From positions 30,811-94,810 of IMG/VR virus record IMGVR_UViG_3300037882_002640: a stretch of DNA of 64,000 nt; one strand, written 5' to 3'. Below, in pieces: positions 11,204 to 20,526 of this stretch. The notes beneath the pieces were generated by a model. That model was given only the letters and a program-made list of their open reading frames with translations, had not been told where the DNA came from and did not search any database. The position numbers were made by a program, and so were the translations under genes. This stretch comes from a virus. Every line of letters starts with the position of its first letter. Positions within the stretch are counted from its first letter, which is position 1.

Positions 11204-11455
11204 TTAACTATTCTCCACGCGATTTTGTGGACTCGGTCCATATATTCCGTTAGCTGTGGTTAGTAATAACAATACAAACGAGATGACTGTAAGGAATAGC
11301 AATACTCCTAAGTCTTCTTCGCAGTTGTATGTGGTACCGTAAAATGTAGAGGTTAGTCCACACTTACCTTTGGAACAGTCGTATAGATTGAGCGACAGGG
11401 ATACACATAATATAATCAGTGCTCCTGCCACTACTAATGCGAGTGCCCTTCTCAT
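11204..11455 (-). CDS. Small membrane protein, unknown
   Basis: About 83 aa with two hydrophobic segments (ALALVVAGALIILCVSL near the start, VLLFLTVISFVLLLL later) separated by a Cys-containing loop (four Cys), suggesting a two-pass membrane protein with the loop outside. The start is taken as the ATG that overlaps the TGA stop of the upstream gene (ATGA); a longer frame to 11503 exists but would overlap far more. Function unknown. It is the last gene of the leftward block, about 90 nt before the shared terminator. Confidence 0.6.
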   Translation of the reverse strand: MRRALALVVAGALIILCVSLSLNLYDCSKGKCGLTSTFYGTTYNCEEDLGVLLFLTVISFVLLLLTTANGIYGPSPQNRVENS

Positions 11456-11796
11456 AGTTTTCTTACTATTGTTTCGTATTCCTCTAGTTTTTTCAGTATC
11501 CACTCGTAAGTTCCAGCAAATACTTCAAACACAGGATAACCTTTTCTGTTAGTGTTAATTATCAGTATTGCTGGTAAGTTAGTGTAGGCGCTTGAAATGT
11601 TTAAACTTATGTTTATAGTGCGGGACTGTTCTGACTTATCATTGGTAATAGTTAACCTAGCAAGCTTTTTTTCTAAAGTCAGCCCCTTAATTTTCATGTC
11701 TTTGGCTAACTTTTCATAATCAATTTGGCGTATCCCCCCTGAAAAAATGACAACCCCAATGCCCACTTTAATCCACTTGTTACTATTTCTTTTCAT
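11452..11796 (-). CDS. Unknown protein, paralogue of its upstream neighbour
   Basis: 114 aa. It shares layout with the next gene upstream: a K/RWxKIG-type hydrophobic N-terminus, an LTLEKKL/LLLEKIG segment, a P-x-I-x-I-x-x-x-RKG motif and a C-terminus ending RKL or RRL. It ends at TGA in an ATGA overlap with the following gene; since both paralogues end at the same place at TGA, TGA is read here as stop. Function unknown; possibly membrane-associated through its N-terminus. Confidence 0.65.
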   Translation of the reverse strand: MKRNSNKWIKVGIGVVIFSGGIRQIDYEKLAKDMKIKGLTLEKKLARLTITNDKSEQSRTINISLNISSAYTNLPAILIINTNRKGYPVFEVFAGTYEWILKKLEEYETIVRKL

Positions 11797-12143
11797 AATC
11801 TACGCAATTTTTGTTCAGTTAACTCCATGACATGTGCGACACTGCGCATAGTTCCATGCACTGCCTTGTATAATGATTGCCCTTTTCTAGTTACATCAAT
11901 AACTGCAATATCGGGCAACATGAAAGACCAGCCATTACTTCTAATTTTCATTACGCGAGGTTCGGCACCTTCCACCATCTTTTTCAGTTTTAGAGTATCC
12001 CCAATCTTTTCAAGAAGGAGCCCTCTTTTTTTAAGATCTTCGCAAAGTACAGCAAATTCAGCTTCACTTTCTATGGCTCCCCCCACTATGAGCAACCAAT
12101 TACCTATTTTGTACCATCTTTTGACTATAATTTTACCTTGCAT
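11793..12143 (-). CDS. Unknown protein, paralogue of the downstream gene
   Basis: 116 aa with a hydrophobic WLLIVGGAI stretch near the N-terminus and an RKG motif near residue 88. It is visibly related to the gene just downstream (see there), so the pair is a tandem duplication. It ends in TGA overlapping the downstream ATG by 4 nt. Its start overlaps the upstream gene's TAA region by about 11 nt. Function not recognised. Confidence 0.65.
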   Translation of the reverse strand: MQGKIIVKRWYKIGNWLLIVGGAIESEAEFAVLCEDLKKRGLLLEKIGDTLKLKKMVEGAEPRVMKIRSNGWSFMLPDIAVIDVTRKGQSLYKAVHGTMRSVAHVMELTEQKLRRL

Positions 12144-12516
12144 TATTAAGATGTTTTAAAATTAAGTTAACTAATTGTGTGTCTTTAGGCATACCATCAG
12201 GACTGAGGTTAGACTTAGGTAATTTCTTTCTAAGCCTACTAAGTATGATGTAATCTCTAAATTTCTTATCCCCCAATATGACTGAGCCTAAGGCATCTAA
12301 CTTCCCTTTCTCTTCCTCGTACACTACGATTTCCTCAGGAGATAATTCTATCTTACCAGCCTGATGTAGTATGAGGTACTTGGATGTTACTACTGGAGAT
12401 AGGTTTTGCTTCTCTAGTTCCTCTAAAAGTTTTCTATTGTTTGGATTAGACATTAGCCACACGTATGTGGCTAACAGTATAATGCACAAACTAAGTAAGG
12501 CTACTAGGGTTTTCAT
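12133..12516 (-). CDS. Single-pass membrane protein, unknown
   Basis: 127 aa. Residues 3-22 are a strong hydrophobic segment (VALLSLCIILLATYVWLM) behind a single Lys, consistent with an N-terminal anchor; the rest is charged and soluble. Stop TAA; the start forms TAATG with the upstream gene. No recognised domain. Confidence 0.65.
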   Translation of the reverse strand: MKTLVALLSLCIILLATYVWLMSNPNNRKLLEELEKQNLSPVVTSKYLILHQAGKIELSPEEIVVYEEEKGKLDALGSVILGDKKFRDYIILSRLRKKLPKSNLSPDGMPKDTQLVNLILKHLNNAR

Positions 12517-12743
12517 TAGAAGGGTAAAGGATTATCTGCCTCTTCATAATACTGAACGCCCCCACGAGTACCGCTGGGCAAAGATATAATGAAGTCTTGA
12601 TTTTTTGGAATCTCCATATCAGCAGCAGGTACAAGCGTTATCCGCTCATCTATGCTTTCTGGGTAGAATTCTTGGACTAACGCCCCTACAAATTTTCCAG
12701 TAAGGTCAAACAAATGACCTTCTTCGTTTAAATACAAATTCAT
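12516..12743 (-). CDS. Small unknown protein with an acidic Pro-Phe tail
   Basis: 75 aa, ending in EEADNPLPF. This resembles the acidic tip of bacterial SSB proteins (consensus DDDIPF) and recurs in two other proteins of this window. It is probably cytoplasmic, and function is unknown. Start ATG overlaps the upstream TGA (ATGA). Confidence 0.6.
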   Translation of the reverse strand: MNLYLNEEGHLFDLTGKFVGALVQEFYPESIDERITLVPAADMEIPKNQDFIISLPSGTRGGVQYYEEADNPLPF

Positions 12744-12940
12744 CTTTTTTTATCTTTGTTATGTATGGCGTGAAGGGCAGAATACCATACAAGTAGAACA
12801 AAAGTAACTACTAAAGTAAGGATTAACACCCCTGAACTTTTTATTAGTTTTATCACCCTTATAAACTCTTTTGAAGTTACAAAAGTTATAATCAAATTTA
12901 CAGTGATAAATATTAATATTAGTAGGACTAGCAGAATCAT
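12740..12940 (-). CDS. Small two-pass membrane protein
   Basis: 66 aa, almost entirely hydrophobic in two stretches (LLVLLILIFITVNLIITFV and VLILTLVVTFVLLVWY) with a basic C-terminus. It ends at TGA that overlaps the next ATG (ATGA), one of the cases that argue for TGA as stop here. Unknown role. Confidence 0.6.
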   Translation of the reverse strand: MILLVLLILIFITVNLIITFVTSKEFIRVIKLIKSSGVLILTLVVTFVLLVWYSALHAIHNKDKKR

Positions 12941-12942
12941 AA

Positions 12943-13260
12943 TTAATATATATTTGATACTTCTTCTAGTAAATGGTTAATTAAATGCCTTCTAAAGACA
13001 AAGATGTTTTTAGAATCTAGGATTTCAGTAATCTCCTCAACGTGTAGCGCTATCCTCAGAGATACTGTATCGGGGCTACCATTAACTTTTATCGCCGTTA
13101 CATCAGCCATAAACTTGTTATGTAGGGATATAATTTGAGCGTTATAAGTTAATGCTCCTATGGCGGATAATTGTTTTTTTGGGGGTTTGCCTCTGTAGAA
13201 GGTCAAATAGCTCCAAACTATTATTAGCGCGAATATGATACTAATTATTGTTGTAATCAT
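12943..13260 (-). CDS. N-terminally anchored unknown protein
   Basis: 105 aa; residues 2-20 form a hydrophobic anchor (ITTIISIIFALIIVWSYL), followed by a charged soluble domain. Stop TAA. It resembles the neighbour at 13.3-13.6 kb in layout (anchor, then a helix mentioning HxxFM), so the two may be distant paralogues. Function not recognised. Confidence 0.6.
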   Translation of the reverse strand: MITTIISIIFALIIVWSYLTFYRGKPPKKQLSAIGALTYNAQIISLHNKFMADVTAIKVNGSPDTVSLRIALHVEEITEILDSKNIFVFRRHLINHLLEEVSNIY

Positions 13261-13294
13261 TTTATTTCACTGATTAAATCCATTACGTAAATGG

Positions 13295-13591
13295 TTAGTT
13301 CTTTTTTTTTGATACCCAAGCGTTATTGATATATGTTTGTTCCCTAACATAATTAATATGGTAATCAGTAAGTGTAGGTATTTGATTACCATCACCACTA
13401 CGTTTGTATCTAGCCACACGGTTCATAAATATCCCATGTGCTTCTACTATAGAGGGGGTATACTTCAAAGCCTCTTCTGGGTCTAAAAATTTGCGCGACA
13501 TATTTATATCCAACGCCTTTACAAACTCATGTAGAAGGACTAATACTCCTAAGCCCATGAATGCAAGAAATACAATTTGTTTTGTGTCCAT
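13295..13591 (-). CDS. N-terminally anchored unknown protein
   Basis: 98 aa with a hydrophobic N-terminal segment (IVFLAFMGLGVLVLLHEFV) and a hydrophilic remainder ending in a Lys-rich tail. The segment IVEAHGIFMNRVARYKRSGDG parallels IISLHNKFMADVTAIKVNGSPD in the neighbouring gene, suggesting a common ancestor. Function unknown. Confidence 0.6.
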   Translation of the reverse strand: MDTKQIVFLAFMGLGVLVLLHEFVKALDINMSRKFLDPEEALKYTPSIVEAHGIFMNRVARYKRSGDGNQIPTLTDYHINYVREQTYINNAWVSKKKN

Positions 13592-13606
13592 AATTAAAAT
13601 AAAAAA

Positions 13607-13632
13607 GGGCCAGTACTTAAATGTACTGGCCC
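13607..13632 (-). terminator. Rho-independent terminator after the 13.6 kb gene
   Basis: A perfect 10-bp stem (GGGCCAGTAC/GTACTGGCCC) with a 6-nt loop, followed on the minus strand by a run of six T. It lies 12 nt past the stop of the upstream leftward gene. Confidence 0.92.
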
Positions 13633-13643
13633 TAGGTTAGTGA

Positions 13644-14093
13644 TTAGGTTCTTCTTTTTACAATGAGACGCATAGCTAAAAATATTATTCCAGCTATATC
13701 CGCATTCCCTTTCGGGAAGTCTTCCTTTACGAGTTTAGACATTTTCATTCTAATCTCTCCCTCAGTTAGGATGTTGATTGATCCAATCTTGTCCTTGTGC
13801 TTATTATATAACTCTTTGAGGAGTTTAAGGTGTGAGGTGTAGACTTCATCTGTTGTTTCAGTCTTGCCTTCAGGTTTAACTGAGGCATTTTTTCGTAATT
13901 CCGCAAGTTGCTCTGTAGTGATTGCTAATTTATCACAGCAGAACTTTTTAAGCCCTTTATCGTTCACTTCTTTTAGTAGTGCTAGTGCTCTAGTGGTTTG
14001 GGCATCCGTTGGAACTTCAACTTTTTTAGCCTCTGGTTTAGGCTCTGGTTTAGGTGCTGGTTTGCGTCCAAGCAGTGAATCCATTAAACTCAT
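13644..14093 (-). CDS. Unknown protein with proline-lysine N-terminal linker
   Basis: 149 aa. Residues 10-28 are an alternating P/K/E linker (KPAPKPEPKPEAKK); the rest is predicted helical, with KEVNDKGLKKF and TEGEIRMKMSKLV segments. It directly precedes a strong terminator, so it is the last gene of its transcript. It overlaps the end of the upstream gene by 44 nt. Function not recognised. Confidence 0.65.
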   Translation of the reverse strand: MSLMDSLLGRKPAPKPEPKPEAKKVEVPTDAQTTRALALLKEVNDKGLKKFCCDKLAITTEQLAELRKNASVKPEGKTETTDEVYTSHLKLLKELYNKHKDKIGSINILTEGEIRMKMSKLVKEDFPKGNADIAGIIFLAMRLIVKRRT

Positions 14094-14547
14094 ATTTTTC
14101 TACTGTTAAATCAGGTATGCTCCAGACTTCTCCTGAAGGATTTAGTGTAATATCAACTCCCTTTAAAGCCCAGTACTCGACCATCGCAGGGTCTGCATCA
14201 AATATCAGCCTATTAGAGTATAGAGGATGGGTGGGGTTCCTAGGAAAGTGTTTGTCCACATAAGTCCTGTCGACTTGTGTGTATTTACCCTTAATAAAGG
14301 GTTCGACAACCTTCTTATAGTCACCCTCGCTTATAGTGAACGTATAAACGGCTTTTTCCCCGTCTCTCTGCATGTTGACGAATGTGGGGGCAGTAGAGAG
14401 TTTGTTATGTGTTTGTTCATCGAAAGTACTATATACTACCTGTAAGGTGTTACCCTCACCAATATAAGTATTTTCAAATGTTTCTGTGGTTAATCCACTA
14501 ACTCCAATGAGTGGAGTCAGGAAAGCTGATGTTTTATTGTACGCCAT
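14050..14547 (-). CDS. Unknown protein in replication block
   Basis: 165 aa, soluble, no signal peptide, no motif recognised. It sits between the PD-(D/E)XK nuclease gene (14-nt overlap) and an unknown gene (44-nt overlap), so it is translationally coupled to the nuclease. Stop TAA. Confidence 0.6.
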   Translation of the reverse strand: MAYNKTSAFLTPLIGVSGLTTETFENTYIGEGNTLQVVYSTFDEQTHNKLSTAPTFVNMQRDGEKAVYTFTISEGDYKKVVEPFIKGKYTQVDRTYVDKHFPRNPTHPLYSNRLIFDADPAMVEYWALKGVDITLNPSGEVWSIPDLTVEKYEFNGFTAWTQTST

Positions 14548-15457
14548 CGAACACGTCTAGTTTTATTACCCCTCCTGAATCGAAGAGATACTTGGGCATA
14601 TCCCAGTAGTCGTTACTGCTATGCCATAGGTAGTCGTCTAATAAGCCCTCTATACCTGGGTATGTCCTGGTGCCTATCTTTCCCCCCTTCAGACCAGCTA
14701 AACGATCGTTGGGGGAAGTGACGAATATTATTGCAGATCTTGTCGATTTCACATTTGTTTCTGCGACTATGAAAACAAAGTCGAGAAGTTTATATCCTTC
14801 CTCTAGTAAGTGCTTTATTGGGGACTGCCCACTGAGCAGCGCTTGCTCATAGAATGCACATTGTCTATAATATCCAAAGGAAAGGAAGGAATCTGGAAAA
14901 TCAAGCACAGATTTGCCTGTTGTCTTTAAATCAAAGGGCTGAATGGTTTTATCAATGTGATTAATTCTAATCCCATCTAATAAAGCTTTACATTCAACAC
15001 CTTTGAAGTCAAAATAAATATCCACCTGGTGCATTAATTCATCCCCATACTCTGACAGTTGAAAGTAACCAATTGTGGGGGGGTTTGATAGTAGTAGTTC
15101 TTTAGCTTTACTTACTGAAGCCATCATATCCTTGGTTAGGAGGATACGCTCATCCTTACTACGCACCTCGTTATAGTACGCTACAGCACTATGATCATTT
15201 CAGAACATCCCAATAACCCTTGTTAAGGAAATTTTATATCCCGATTTATTGTAGGCTTCTTCATAGTCTTCTTTTTGAGACATCGGGGATATACCTTCGG
15301 GTAAGGCGTTAACAAAATTAGCCATGAAGCTAGTCGGCTTTTCTATATCCACTACCCTAAAATCTTCCTCTCAACGCTCTGGTGAGGTTAGAAGACAATC
15401 CACTGCTGCGCCTACACTAAAGAAGGATTTCTCCTCTTCCACTATTACCCCATCCAT
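14534..15457 (-). CDS. PD-(D/E)XK (RecB/Cas4-like) nuclease, two TGA codons read as Trp
   Basis: About 307 aa when the TGA codons at 15200-15202 and 15371-15373 are read as Trp; otherwise only the last 210 codons are open. The core reads LLDGI, then PFDLKTTG: an Asp about 15 residues before D-x-K, the usual PD-(D/E)XK active site of RecB/Cas4-type DNA exonucleases. Expected role is processing of DNA ends in replication or recombination. The start is the ATG at 15455-15457; another ATG lies at 15467-15469. It overlaps the endonuclease I-like gene upstream by about 40 nt. Stop TAA. Confidence 0.75.
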
Positions 15458-15914
15458 CTGAAGTTTCATGTAGCGGGGATTTTGTAGCGCTGAGAGCAGG
15501 GAGTTTGATACCCTCTTGGTTTGGAAGTATTGTTTTATCTTGTCCACCTAGTTCTTTTATGATTTCTATACATTCGTCTAATTGTTTATTGTTCCTAGGC
15601 ATTAATAATGTATAAGGAGCACCTAAGGTGTGGAGCATATGTTTAAACAATTTCCACCTCAAATCGAAATCAGGGCGTCTATGCCCCTTTACCTCCATTA
15701 TCCAGTTACTACCCACAAAGTCTGGTTTATAGGTTATTGGCAAGACCAATTTCCTTTTCTTTACCAATTGCCTACCTCTTCCTTCGTAAACATCTCCTTC
15801 AAAACTGAACTGAGGCGAAAGAATTATACTCACAGGTTCGTAAGTAAAACTTATATTCGCCTCAGTCAGTTTGTCTCATGCCCTATCTTCCAAGGGGGAT
15901 CTCAATTTTTGCAT
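15417..15914 (-). CDS. T7 endonuclease I-like Holliday-junction resolvase, one TGA read as Trp
   Basis: 165 aa after reading TGA at 15876-15878 as Trp, which supplies the N-terminus (context DRA-W-DKL). The motif YKPDFVG...WIMEVKGH gives the D...ExK of the PD-(D/E)XK phage endonuclease I family, followed by a DLRWKLFKHM helix typical of it. Known role: resolving branched DNA during phage replication and packaging. The start ATG overlaps the upstream TAA. Stop TAG. Confidence 0.78.
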
Positions 15915-16603
15915 TACTTTAATGACACTGGACCTCTTAGTGCCCCAGTATTTTCAATCTGCTCTACTGCTTCTTCTACCGCGTCCTCGACAATTACTTC
16001 TGCTATAGCCCCCACTATTCTATCTTCCATGGCGTTTTTTACAATGTATGGAATCAACTCTTTAGGCACTTCGCCTATTTCCAGAGTATTGGCATCCACC
16101 ACTGAGTACCCTCCATTCGGGGCTTTAGCAAGTACAACCACCGCTATTGCTAGGTCTAAAGCCCTGGCCACGCCCATAGCTGTTTTTGCAGCGTGCGGAT
16201 TCACTTGTTCGTGATTCACTACCCCATGTTTAACGTAGTTCGTAGGGTCGCCCAAGTACACTTTTCCTTGGGAAGCTGCTGCAGGACATACTGTGACAGA
16301 GGTTACGGTTTTAGGATTAACATTCGCCTGAATGATTGACCCTGGGGTTTCAGCGTGTTTACCAATGGAGGTTAACTTCTGTATGAAACCGCCTCCCATT
16401 TCGCCGATTTGACCACCTGCCATGATACGTGTACCATACCCACAATCAAGTGAATCTAATTCTCTCTCAGAGAAGGAGTTCCCGACAGGTAGATAACTTG
16501 GCACGTTGAAGCCAGTCTTCTTGGCCAACTCCATCAGCATCAATTTATCTTGTGTCAGTGCTTGGTCCTCTTCGAGGATGTTTAATAGATTTTGCATATG
16601 CAT
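15914..16603 (-). CDS. Unknown 229-aa protein
   Basis: Soluble protein with a Gly-rich segment (MAGGQIGEMGGGF) and an acidic C-terminal helix (IVEDAVEEAVEQIENTG). No family recognised. It lies between primase-side genes and the resolvase, with TAATG coupling to the resolvase, so it may belong to the replication module. Two ATGs near the start (codons 1 and 3) are possible. Confidence 0.65.
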   Translation of the reverse strand: MHMQNLLNILEEDQALTQDKLMLMELAKKTGFNVPSYLPVGNSFSERELDSLDCGYGTRIMAGGQIGEMGGGFIQKLTSIGKHAETPGSIIQANVNPKTVTSVTVCPAAASQGKVYLGDPTNYVKHGVVNHEQVNPHAAKTAMGVARALDLAIAVVVLAKAPNGGYSVVDANTLEIGEVPKELIPYIVKNAMEDRIVGAIAEVIVEDAVEEAVEQIENTGALRGPVSLK

Positions 16604-16611
16604 ATTAACAG

Positions 16612-16905
16612 TTAAAATTTTAAAATTTCAAAATAAATCGTGTCCGCTATGGATTCTCCTTGGTCGTACCTGTAGTACTGCATGGAGTCCTGCATAATTT
16701 CTTGCACTACTATACGCCTATCGAAACGAGTGACCCCGAATTCTACCAGCGTATCCCTCACCACCTCTTCTCCCCTGTCAGAATGCTCTGTGTAAACTAT
16801 TGTTGTTTTTTGAGTGTACGTTGTGGGGTTAACAGCATGTACTAAAAGTGCAGTTAAAAAAGCAGTCACGATAATCACGATGATTGCGCTAATATGGGAC
16901 TTCAT
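16612..16905 (-). CDS. Small anchored or exported protein
   Basis: 97 aa with an N-terminal hydrophobic segment (AIIVIIVTAFLTALLVHAV, residues 7-25) after a short start, consistent with an uncleaved anchor or signal peptide; the remainder is polar. Function unknown. It overlaps the primase 3' end by 17 nt. Confidence 0.6.
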   Translation of the reverse strand: MKSHISAIIVIIVTAFLTALLVHAVNPTTYTQKTTIVYTEHSDRGEEVVRDTLVEFGVTRFDRRIVVQEIMQDSMQYYRYDQGESIADTIYFEILKF

Positions 16906-17893
16906 AGTTTGAATTTGTTGTTTTTAGCACTTTGGACAAGCGCTTTTTTAAGTAGCGAAATGAAAAGTGGCTTTTCCGCAATTTCACTAAATCTGATATG
17001 TCCTTCGCTGCATATAAGAACATTAGTTTTAAACGATATTCTCCGCTCAATCTGTGTCCATGCTTAAGACCGCTCTCATCGTTATCATACAACACTACGA
17101 TATGTTCAAACCTTTCTTTCAAATTGTTGAATAAATCCTCAAAAATCCCATCTCGATAGCCCATACCCTCTCCATTAAACGAAATCGCAGGAATCCCCAT
17201 TTCATAGAGAACCATCACATCCTTCATAGACTTTGTAACTATTAGAAGTTTGCCCTTTTTAGGGAGTTGCTGTAAACCAGCTATGTCGTCTATAGACGAA
17301 TTGCCTCTTCATTTCTTAGTCTTATCTGGACTCAATGGCCTATATAATTTGATTCTTCCTGATGGAAAGTAATAAGCAAAAATTGGATTGTCGGTAGTCG
17401 CTCGAAATTGTATTTTCTTATTTCTGTACACGCTCTGGACGCCATGTACATTAAACTTCTTTAGAGTCTCTGGCGTGATCCCAAACAGGGAAAAGTATGG
17501 GTGTAATTTTTCGGAAACTACTACATCAAGCTCCACATCCTCTTCCTCCAACTTGCTTACATTTACAGCCTTAATCAAGTTTCGATCTTCTCTTATTTTC
17601 TCCAACGCATGTGCATAAGTGAGGTTGTACTTGCACCGAACTATTGATGCCCACGAGTAGTGCACTCCAGTCGCAAAGTCATGAAAGAACAAGGTATCAT
17701 TTTTACTGTAGTAAAAACCGCAACTAGGATTATTATCTTTCCTTAGTGGATTGCGGAAAAGCACACCCAATTTTATCTCTAGACCTAAATAGAAGCTAAG
17801 AATTTGCTCCTGAGTTAAGTCCAGGTAGGTTTTGGTTGTTATTATTCAGTCTTTAGCTCTGAATTGTAGTGATTGGTTCGTATGGTTCGACAC
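16889..17893 (-). CDS. DnaG-like TOPRIM primase, two TGA codons read as Trp
   Basis: About 334 aa when TGA at 17309-17311 and 17846-17848 are read as Trp. The N-terminal part (FRNPLRKDNNPSCGFY, then FFHDFATG) matches the CHC2/primase N-terminal domain; the C-terminal part is a TOPRIM fold with LLIVTKSMKDVM and VLYDNDESG, the DxD metal site. The usual EG of TOPRIM motif I is KS here, as in other phage primases of this sort. Role: synthesis of RNA primers on the lagging strand. The start is unclear: the frame opens at 17902 and the GTG at 17891-17893 is the best codon seen. Stop TAG. Confidence 0.82.
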
Positions 17894-18128
17894 TTGATTT
17901 TGTTATTTCTACTGTATTTAATCTCTTTGTTTCCATAAGATAACACTCAATTTGCCATATTGGGCAGATGTACGGGGACACTACTCGTATCCCCGTACCA
18001 CCTACTTTTTTGTTTAGACTGTTAACTCCTGAATAGGAGAACCTTACGACTACAAATTCATTGATTTGCTCTTGAACTACTTGTATTATCTCCTCGCTGT
18101 TCTTCTTTAAGAAATCTGATACTTTCAT
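17853..18128 (-). CDS. Small unknown protein upstream of primase
   Basis: 91 aa, soluble, with a mixed alpha/beta look (EFVVVRFSYSG, GIRVVSPYICP). No family recognised. It overlaps the primase start region and the gene upstream by about 70 nt. Stop TAA. Confidence 0.55.
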   Translation of the reverse strand: MKVSDFLKKNSEEIIQVVQEQINEFVVVRFSYSGVNSLNKKVGGTGIRVVSPYICPIWQIECYLMETKRLNTVEITKSSVEPYEPITTIQS

Positions 18129-18339
18129 ATAGCGTGGCTATTGGTGGGTAGAATTTGCGGACATAAACATCCTTTCTATTCACCCTAGTGGAATGATGCA
18201 TTTTTAATACTAGAAACAGGAAAATTCCAGCTTCTCGTGTACTCAGCCCCAGACTTCTCATAGTTTCATTCCACACCTCAAGGTTAGAATGGGTGGTCAG
18301 GGGCTTCTTCTTTTTTACCGTCTGAGTTGCTACTTGCAA
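18058..18339 (-). CDS. Small unknown protein with uncertain end (TGA stop or Trp)
   Basis: 93 aa to the TGA at 18058-18060; if TGA is Trp the frame closes at TAA at 18022-18024. The N-terminus is basic (KKKKPLTTHSN) and a hydrophobic helix (AGIFLFLVLKM) follows. The 3' part overlaps the next gene by over 70 nt, so the true end is uncertain. Function unknown. Confidence 0.45.
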   Translation of the reverse strand: MQVATQTVKKKKPLTTHSNLEVWNETMRSLGLSTREAGIFLFLVLKMHHSTRVNRKDVYVRKFYPPIATLYESIRFLKEEQRGDNTSSSRANQ

Positions 18340-18871
18340 TGTCTTTGAGTTCTTTTTGTGAAAAATTTAAAGTTGAGGGGACCCCTTCTGTGTACAATTC
18401 CATATACCCATTGTATGCTGGTATGTTAGCATACACAGTGGTTCCACCCTCTTTCTTTTTGGTTACTTTAGGTACAACCTTTAGATTTACCTTTGTCCCT
18501 TTAAAGCCGTTGGTTATAGTGATTGCTTTTTCTGCAAATTCCGTGTACGTTTTCGCGGTTAATTTGTCTATGCTCGCTTCGTCCCCTACTACACTTAGTA
18601 CGTAGGTCAGTGCGACCACATTTCTGTGTTGTTCCCGTTCAAGCGCTTCGGCGGGAGTTTCCATCACTTTATCAGCCTTCTCGAAAGGCATTGCGCCAGT
18701 TGGTTTGAACAACCGTTTACGCGCAAACCGTTTTTCTGTATCTATAAATGTGATATCTATGGAGTCTCCATCCTTTACCAGTCCGCTAAAGGTTACACCT
18801 TCGTGTATCCCTACTGGTATACTACCTACCGACGCTAGGTCGCTCTCGAAAATTAATTTTGCTTGAAACAT
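18284..18871 (-). CDS. Putative single-stranded DNA-binding protein
   Basis: 195 aa, rich in beta-strand-like segments (SIDITFIDTEKRF, KVNLKVVPKV), ending in EEAPDHPF, very like the acidic Pro-Phe tip that bacterial and phage SSB proteins use to recruit partners. It lies directly between the RecA-like ATPase and primase genes, where an SSB is expected. The OB fold itself was not verified, so the name is an inference. Stop TAA. Confidence 0.5.
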   Translation of the reverse strand: MFQAKLIFESDLASVGSIPVGIHEGVTFSGLVKDGDSIDITFIDTEKRFARKRLFKPTGAMPFEKADKVMETPAEALEREQHRNVVALTYVLSVVGDEASIDKLTAKTYTEFAEKAITITNGFKGTKVNLKVVPKVTKKKEGGTTVYANIPAYNGYMELYTEGVPSTLNFSQKELKDIASSNSDGKKEEAPDHPF

Positions 18872-18875
18872 TGTT

Positions 18876-19535
18876 TTATCCTTCTTTTTCTATAATTGTG
18901 TCCACAACGAACTTCAAGTCGTTGGGAATTCTTGGTGGGAATACTCCCATCACAGACCTAGCCTCATTTATTCCGTTAGAATTGGTCTGTAATTCATAAA
19001 GTGGCTCTCCAGCGTCAAAAGTTAGATCTGTATAGAGATTGTATGTGAGAAATGAATTCAGGTTAATCTTAGTGAGCTTCTTGCCATTAGTTTTTATCCT
19101 TAAGCATTGCGCACCATTCATCTCGTAAGCCTCTACATGAGACATTACGATTACTGTAAAATCTTCCCGACTCAAGTCTCTAATTGCTTTAAACAGATCA
19201 TAGACCTCGCTTGCTAAGTCAGCCCATTGGTCTCTTGATGGGTTCTTGAGTATCTCCATCTCTGCATTTGTCATTAAAGTAGAGATGGTGTCAATAACTA
19301 CTACCTTAACTTCTGGCACCTTATCATGGATACTCTTTACAAAAGTCTCAGCTTGCTTTGCAGTGCTGACCTTAAAGTAATTTTTATTTGCAGTATTGTA
19401 ATCTTTCTTTCACCCCACCCAAGCCATTCCTTTGCCATCGCCATCTAGGAATACTGTGCTTTTAGGATCTAACGTCATTACTCCTGTGGTCTTCCCTGTT
19501 GATGGGAATCCCGAAATCATTATTAATCTACTCAT
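18876..19535 (-). CDS. RecA-like P-loop ATPase, one TGA read as Trp
   Basis: 219 aa when TGA at 19410-19412 is read as Trp (context WVG-W-KKDY). The N-terminus has a Walker A motif GFPSTGKT (residues 9-16) and residues about 78-84 have a Walker B strand VVVIDT. This is the RecA/Sak4-like ATPase of phage recombination systems, expected to act with the neighbouring SSB-like protein in annealing or strand exchange. Without the TGA reading the P-loop is cut off from the Walker B part. It overlaps the DnaB-like gene by 8 nt. Confidence 0.8.
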
Positions 19536-20526
19536 TTGGGTTTCTCTCGCTTATTTGGTTCTTATTGAATTGCTCTATACATGCTATCACTACTGGAGTT
19601 CCAAACCGCTCCTTAATAACATGCAGATATATCATGGATTTATTTAGAGTGGGGTGTATTACTGGAAGTCCATGTGGAAACCCATCTCTTGGGGGCCCAT
19701 AGTATGCACCCATTCCTGAAACCACCACAGGCCTATGAAGTATCACAACATAATCAGAGCATTGATACGCTGAAGATGATGCGAATAAGTCATTCTGGGT
19801 GGGGTAGTGTAATTTAGGGTTTGATACCCTCTCGTTACTTTGTATATCACGATTAAGTTGAGACAAAAGTACGAACATTATTTTGATATTTTCGTGTGAA
19901 AAATGTTTTTTTAATTCCACGAGTGATAAATAAAGTTCGTCCACCCTTTGCTTTTCAGCCTCTCCTTTATTGTTTTTAGTTAGGAGGGTGTGATCAATAG
20001 TCACTACTAATCCTTTGTTTTCACTTTGGAGATTTCTAACCTCAGCAAAATTAAGTATTGTCTGAGTAATATCTCTCGCTGTACCAACCTTATCTACATA
20101 GAATATAGGCAGCAAAGCAATATTCTCAACTTCATTCTCAATTTTGTTGTATAAATCCTGTGATATTGGAGTTTCAGAGGAATATATTTCCTTTAGGCCT
20201 ACACCTAAACTGCTAGATAAATCTCTAGCAATTTGGTCTTCCATGCGCATCTCGAACTCAAACGAAAGTATTTCAAAATTCTGGTCTTTGTTCAACGCAA
20301 TGAAATCTCTTCGCAACTCTGATAAGAATGTGGACTTACCACTTCCTGGCAAGCCCGCAACTGTTGTTATCCTTCACCAATCAAGGCCATTCAAGAAAGT
20401 CTTGTTAAACTTACTTTTAGAGGTCTTAAGTGACTTTATCTCCCCTGTTCGTAGAGAATGGATAAATTTCTTGGAAGAGGTAGCTGCATGAGATATGTGT
20501 CTTACATTAAGCGAGATCTGTTCCAT
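19528..20526 (-). CDS. DnaB-like replicative helicase, one TGA read as Trp
   Basis: 332 aa with TGA at 20374-20376 as the first Trp of NGLDWWRITT, directly before Walker A GLPGSGKST. The upstream 50 residues (ATG at 20524-20526) resemble the DnaB linker (LRTGEIKSL). Later segments LVVTIDHT (Walker B) and MFVLLSQLNRDIQ match the RecA-fold core of DnaB helicases (IxxxSQLNR motif). Role: unwinding DNA at the fork. The N-terminal DnaB domain is absent. Stop TAG. Confidence 0.85.
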